This document shows positions 6,483 to 8,628 of a stretch of 8,628 nucleotides of DNA, piece by piece. Under the pieces are notes generated by a model. The model did not search any database and was not told the DNA's origin. It worked only from the letters and a program-made list of their open reading frames with translations. Origin of the DNA: JAFMKE01 sp964655225 (lineage in GTDB: Bacteria; Bacteroidota; Bacteroidia; Chitinophagales; UBA8649). The position numbers and the translations under genes were made by a program. Position 1 is the first letter of the stretch, and the number at the start of each line of letters is the position of its first letter. The stretch is taken from the NCBI GenBank assembly GCA_964655225.1, contig CAZZMB010000056.1, positions 1 through 8,628 on the forward strand, read 5' to 3'.

Positions 6483-7385
6483 TTAAACCCAGTTTTTAGG
6501 AGTTTTTAAAACTCGAATTAATCTTTCTTCTTCACTGTTAGGGGCTGGTTGGTGGTTATAAACCCATTGAACTTTTGGGGGCAAACTCATTAGGATACTT
6601 TCAATCCTCCCATTTGTTTTTAACCCAAAAAGAGTGCCTTTATCATGTACTAAATTAAATTCAACATACCTCCCCCTTCTTATTTCTTGCCAGTTTTGCT
6701 GGTCTTTTGTAAAAGGTAATTGAGCTCTTTTTTCTAAAATAGGGACATAGGCTTCTAGGAAGCTATCTCCTACTTGCTTTACAAAGTCATACCACTGTGA
6801 CATACTCATTTCTTCAGATGATTTACAATAATCAAAAAACAACCCACCAATCCCTCTAGCTTCATTACGATGGCAATTATAAAAATACTCATCACAGCGA
6901 TTTTTGTAAGCTGAATAAAAGTCAGGGTTGTGCTTATCGCAAGCCGCTTTACATATTTGGTGAAAATGAACTGCATCTTCTTCAAAAAGGTAATAGGGAG
7001 TCAAGTCTTGACCTCCTCCAAACCACTGGTCTATGACATCTCCTTTTTTATTGTACATTTCAAAATAACGCCAGTTTGCATGGACAGTGGGAGCCATTGG
7101 ATTTTTTGGATGTAACACTAAACTTAAGCCGCACGCAAAAAAATCAACATTTTTTACATTGAAATAAGATTCCATGGAAGCTGGGAGTTTTCCGTGAACA
7201 CCAGAAATATTTACCCCTCCCTTTTCAAAGACTGCTCCATCTTCAATAGTTCGAGTCCGCCCGCCGCCGCCCTCAGGTCGTTTCCAAAGATCTTCTCTAA
7301 AAACTGAAGAACCATCAATCATTTCAAGTTTTGAAGTGATAGTGTCTTGCAGCTCGTGGAGATATTTAAAAAACTTGTCTTTCAT
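6483..7385 (-). CDS. hemF: Oxygen-dependent coproporphyrinogen III oxidase
   Basis: Catalyses the O2-dependent oxidative decarboxylation of coproporphyrinogen III to protoporphyrinogen IX in the cytoplasm. At 300 aa it is full length and matches the family throughout: RPEGGGGRTR at 36-45, FEKGGVNISGVHG at 53-65, LHPKNP...VHANWRYF at 91-108, WFGGGQDLTPYY at 121-132, RGIGGLFFDY at 177-186 and RRGRYVEFNLVHDKGT at 236-251. His92, His102, His142 and His172 align with the E. coli metal-related histidines 96, 106, 145 and 175 if one residue is inserted between the second and third. Its ATG overlaps the hemE stop by one base (TAATG), so translation is probably coupled. The enzyme needs oxygen, which points to an aerobe; whether an anaerobic HemN also exists cannot be seen. 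Codons for the EGGGGR loop are unusually GC-rich for this genome. Confidence 0.97.
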   Translation of the reverse strand: MKDKFFKYLHELQDTITSKLEMIDGSSVFREDLWKRPEGGGGRTRTIEDGAVFEKGGVNISGVHGKLPASMESYFNVKNVDFFACGLSLVLHPKNPMAPTVHANWRYFEMYNKKGDVIDQWFGGGQDLTPYYLFEEDAVHFHQICKAACDKHNPDFYSAYKNRCDEYFYNCHRNEARGIGGLFFDYCKSSEEMSMSQWYDFVKQVGDSFLEAYVPILEKRAQLPFTKDQQNWQEIRRGRYVEFNLVHDKGTLFGLKTNGRIESILMSLPPKVQWVYNHQPAPNSEEERLIRVLKTPKNWV

Positions 7386-8410
7386 TAAGCGCGATATTCT
7401 TTTACGGCATCAATAAATGCTTTTGCATTGTCTATTGGAATATTTGGTAAGATTCCGTGTCCTAGGTTCACAATATATTTGTCTTTTCCAAACTCATTAA
7501 TCATTTGGTGGACCATTTTTTTGATTTTTATTGGAGGGGATAACAATCTGGAAGGGTCAAAGTTCCCTTGAATTGTTATATTGCCTCCGGTCAAATAGCG
7601 GGCATTTCTTGCCGAACAGGTCCAGTCGACCCCTAATGCTGAGGCTCCAGATTTTGCCATATCTCCTAAAGCAAACCAGCAGCCCTTTCCAAAAGCAATT
7701 ATAGGCACCTCATCTTTGAGAGCTTCTATGATTTGGTTTATGTATTTCCAAGAAAACTCCTTGTAATCAGTCGGTGAAAGCACCCCTCCCCAAGAATCAA
7801 ATATTTGAACCGCATTGACTCCTGCTCTAACTTTTTCTTTAAGATAGGCGATTGTGGTATCTGTGATTTTTTGAAGCAATTGGTGCGCAGCTATCGGATT
7901 TGTAAAACAAAACTCCTTGGCTTTATCGAAGTTTTTACTGCCTTGTCCTTGAACACAATAACATAATATAGTCCATGGCGAGCCTGCAAAACCTATCAAT
8001 GGAATGTCGTCATTTAGTAATTCTTTCGTGGCTTTAATAGCTTGATATACGTAGTCGAGCTCATAGATTACGTCTGGGACAATAACATTATCAACGTCTC
8101 TTTGAGTACGAACAGGATTTGGTAAATATGGGCCAAAATTAGGCTTCATTTGAACCTCTATATTCATGGCCTGCGGAATAACCAAAATATCGCAGAATAA
8201 AATAGCAGCATCCATCCCAAATCTTCGAATGGGTTGAACAGTTATTTCACTAGCTAGCTCTGGAGTTCGACATCTTGTAAAAAAATCATATTTTTCCCTA
8301 ATGGCAATGAATTCTGGTAAATAACGCCCAGCTTGACGCATCATCCAAACGGGCGGTCTCTCTACCGTTTCCCCTTTAAGGGCTTTTAAAAATAAGTCAT
8401 TTTTTATCAT
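7385..8410 (-). CDS. hemE: Uroporphyrinogen III decarboxylase
   Basis: Removes the four acetate carboxyls of uroporphyrinogen III to give coproporphyrinogen III, without a cofactor, in the cytoplasm. The 341-residue protein is full length. The N-terminal signature PPVWMMRQAGRYLPEF (19-34) supplies the substrate-binding Arg25 and Arg29; Asp74 in FCDILVIPQAM is the conserved aspartate that holds the pyrrole nitrogens; AGSPWTI follows at 142-148, FDSWGGVLSP at 204-213, and the C-terminal GHGILPNIP at 317-325 contains the conserved His318. The start codon overlaps the hemD stop in an ATGA, and the stop overlaps the hemF start in TAATG. HemE takes the product of HemD and hands its own to HemF, so three consecutive pathway steps are encoded in genomic order. 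Confidence 0.98.
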   Translation of the reverse strand: MIKNDLFLKALKGETVERPPVWMMRQAGRYLPEFIAIREKYDFFTRCRTPELASEITVQPIRRFGMDAAILFCDILVIPQAMNIEVQMKPNFGPYLPNPVRTQRDVDNVIVPDVIYELDYVYQAIKATKELLNDDIPLIGFAGSPWTILCYCVQGQGSKNFDKAKEFCFTNPIAAHQLLQKITDTTIAYLKEKVRAGVNAVQIFDSWGGVLSPTDYKEFSWKYINQIIEALKDEVPIIAFGKGCWFALGDMAKSGASALGVDWTCSARNARYLTGGNITIQGNFDPSRLLSPPIKIKKMVHQMINEFGKDKYIVNLGHGILPNIPIDNAKAFIDAVKEYRA

Positions 8411-8628
8411 AACACTTTGATATAATTTTGATTGACAAGTTCTATAACACTTTCAACAGTTGGGATTTTTGCAACTTGAACTTCTTTAAAGTATTTTCTC
8501 GCTTCTTTAGCGGTACTTTCCCCGATACAATAAGCAATACATGTGGGCTTATTTTTTTGTAAGAAACTTTTAATTGTTGAAGGGCTGTAAAACATAACTC
8601 CTTCAATAGAGTCTTTTAGCTTAGGAGC
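8407..8628 (-). CDS. hemD: Uroporphyrinogen III synthase, C-terminal part (5' end beyond window)
   Basis: The last 73 residues of a protein that recognisably ends like uroporphyrinogen III synthase, which cyclises hydroxymethylbilane with inversion of ring D. HemD is poorly conserved in sequence, so the call rests on three weak signs together: the FYSPSTIKSF block (visible residues 13-22), typical of the F-(T/S)-S-(P/S)-S-A/T motif of the second domain; the later CIGESTAKEARKYF, which matches the A-I-G-x-x-T-A motif; and the position immediately before hemE. The frame is open to the window edge, so the first in-frame ATG (8595-8593) is an internal methionine and not the start. The gene shares 4 bp (ATGA) with hemE. 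Confidence 0.87.
   Translation of the reverse strand, partial: APKLKDSIEGVMFYSPSTIKSFLQKNKPTCIAYCIGESTAKEARKYFKEVQVAKIPTVESVIELVNQNYIKVL

Noticed and set aside
6132..7115. Plus-strand open frames of 61 and 65 codons opposite hemB and hemF
   Set aside because: Antisense shadows of clearly conserved genes, without any motif or plausible start context.
8593..8595. ATG as the start of a 62-residue small protein
   Set aside because: The frame stays open for 11 more codons to the window edge, and the sequence matches the C-terminus of HemD.
1..8628. A hidden novel system: CRISPR, retron, toxin-antitoxin, phage or transposon remnants
   Set aside because: All but about 250 bases are accounted for by recognisable housekeeping or common metabolic genes. 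I saw no tandem repeats, terminal inverted repeats, target-site duplications, tRNA-like folds or small unexplained ORFs on either strand.

Overview
The window looks like an ordinary chromosomal segment of an aerobic member of the Bacteroidota, most likely a marine-type Flavobacteriia. The grounds are low-GC DNA with an AT-biased codon choice, no Shine-Dalgarno sequence before any of the five gene starts that do not lie inside an upstream gene's last codons or close against them, a TTTG-N17-TAnnTTT promoter-like pair before scoA, and protein sequences that read like flavobacterial homologues. This is inference from sequence character, not a database result. A run of exactly 100 N (4232-4331) shows that the sequence is a scaffold of two contigs, as is common for draft, metagenome-assembled or single-cell genomes.

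Left part, plus strand: the window opens inside a class A penicillin-binding protein (PBP1A-type); only its linker and transpeptidase domain are present. After 51 bp come scoA and scoB, 2 bp apart, which encode the two subunits of a succinyl-CoA:3-ketoacid CoA-transferase. scoB then converges with the minus-strand block, with 31 bp between the stop codons.

Middle part, minus strand: a peptide/nickel-type ABC transporter ATPase with two nucleotide-binding domains fused in one chain, as in YejF or GsiA, has lost its N-terminus in the gap. On the other side of the gap lies a membrane-anchored or exported serine hydrolase of the class C beta-lactamase/CubicO fold that has lost its C-terminus. Open frames that appear to cross the N run are artefacts.

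Right part, minus strand: a tightly packed haem biosynthesis operon is transcribed towards the middle in the order hemD (3' part only), hemE, hemF, hemB. The genes overlap or are 1 bp apart. They cover porphobilinogen synthesis (HemB), uroporphyrinogen III formation (HemD), decarboxylation to coproporphyrinogen III (HemE) and oxygen-dependent oxidation to protoporphyrinogen IX (HemF). HemF implies aerobic life. HemB carries the aspartate-type rather than the cysteine/zinc-type metal site.

I found no mobile element, CRISPR array, tRNA, rRNA, defence system or previously undescribed system. The points most worth a second look are the placeholder gap, a strikingly GC-rich patch inside hemF, the HemB metal-site sequence and a short perfect palindrome just before the serine hydrolase start.
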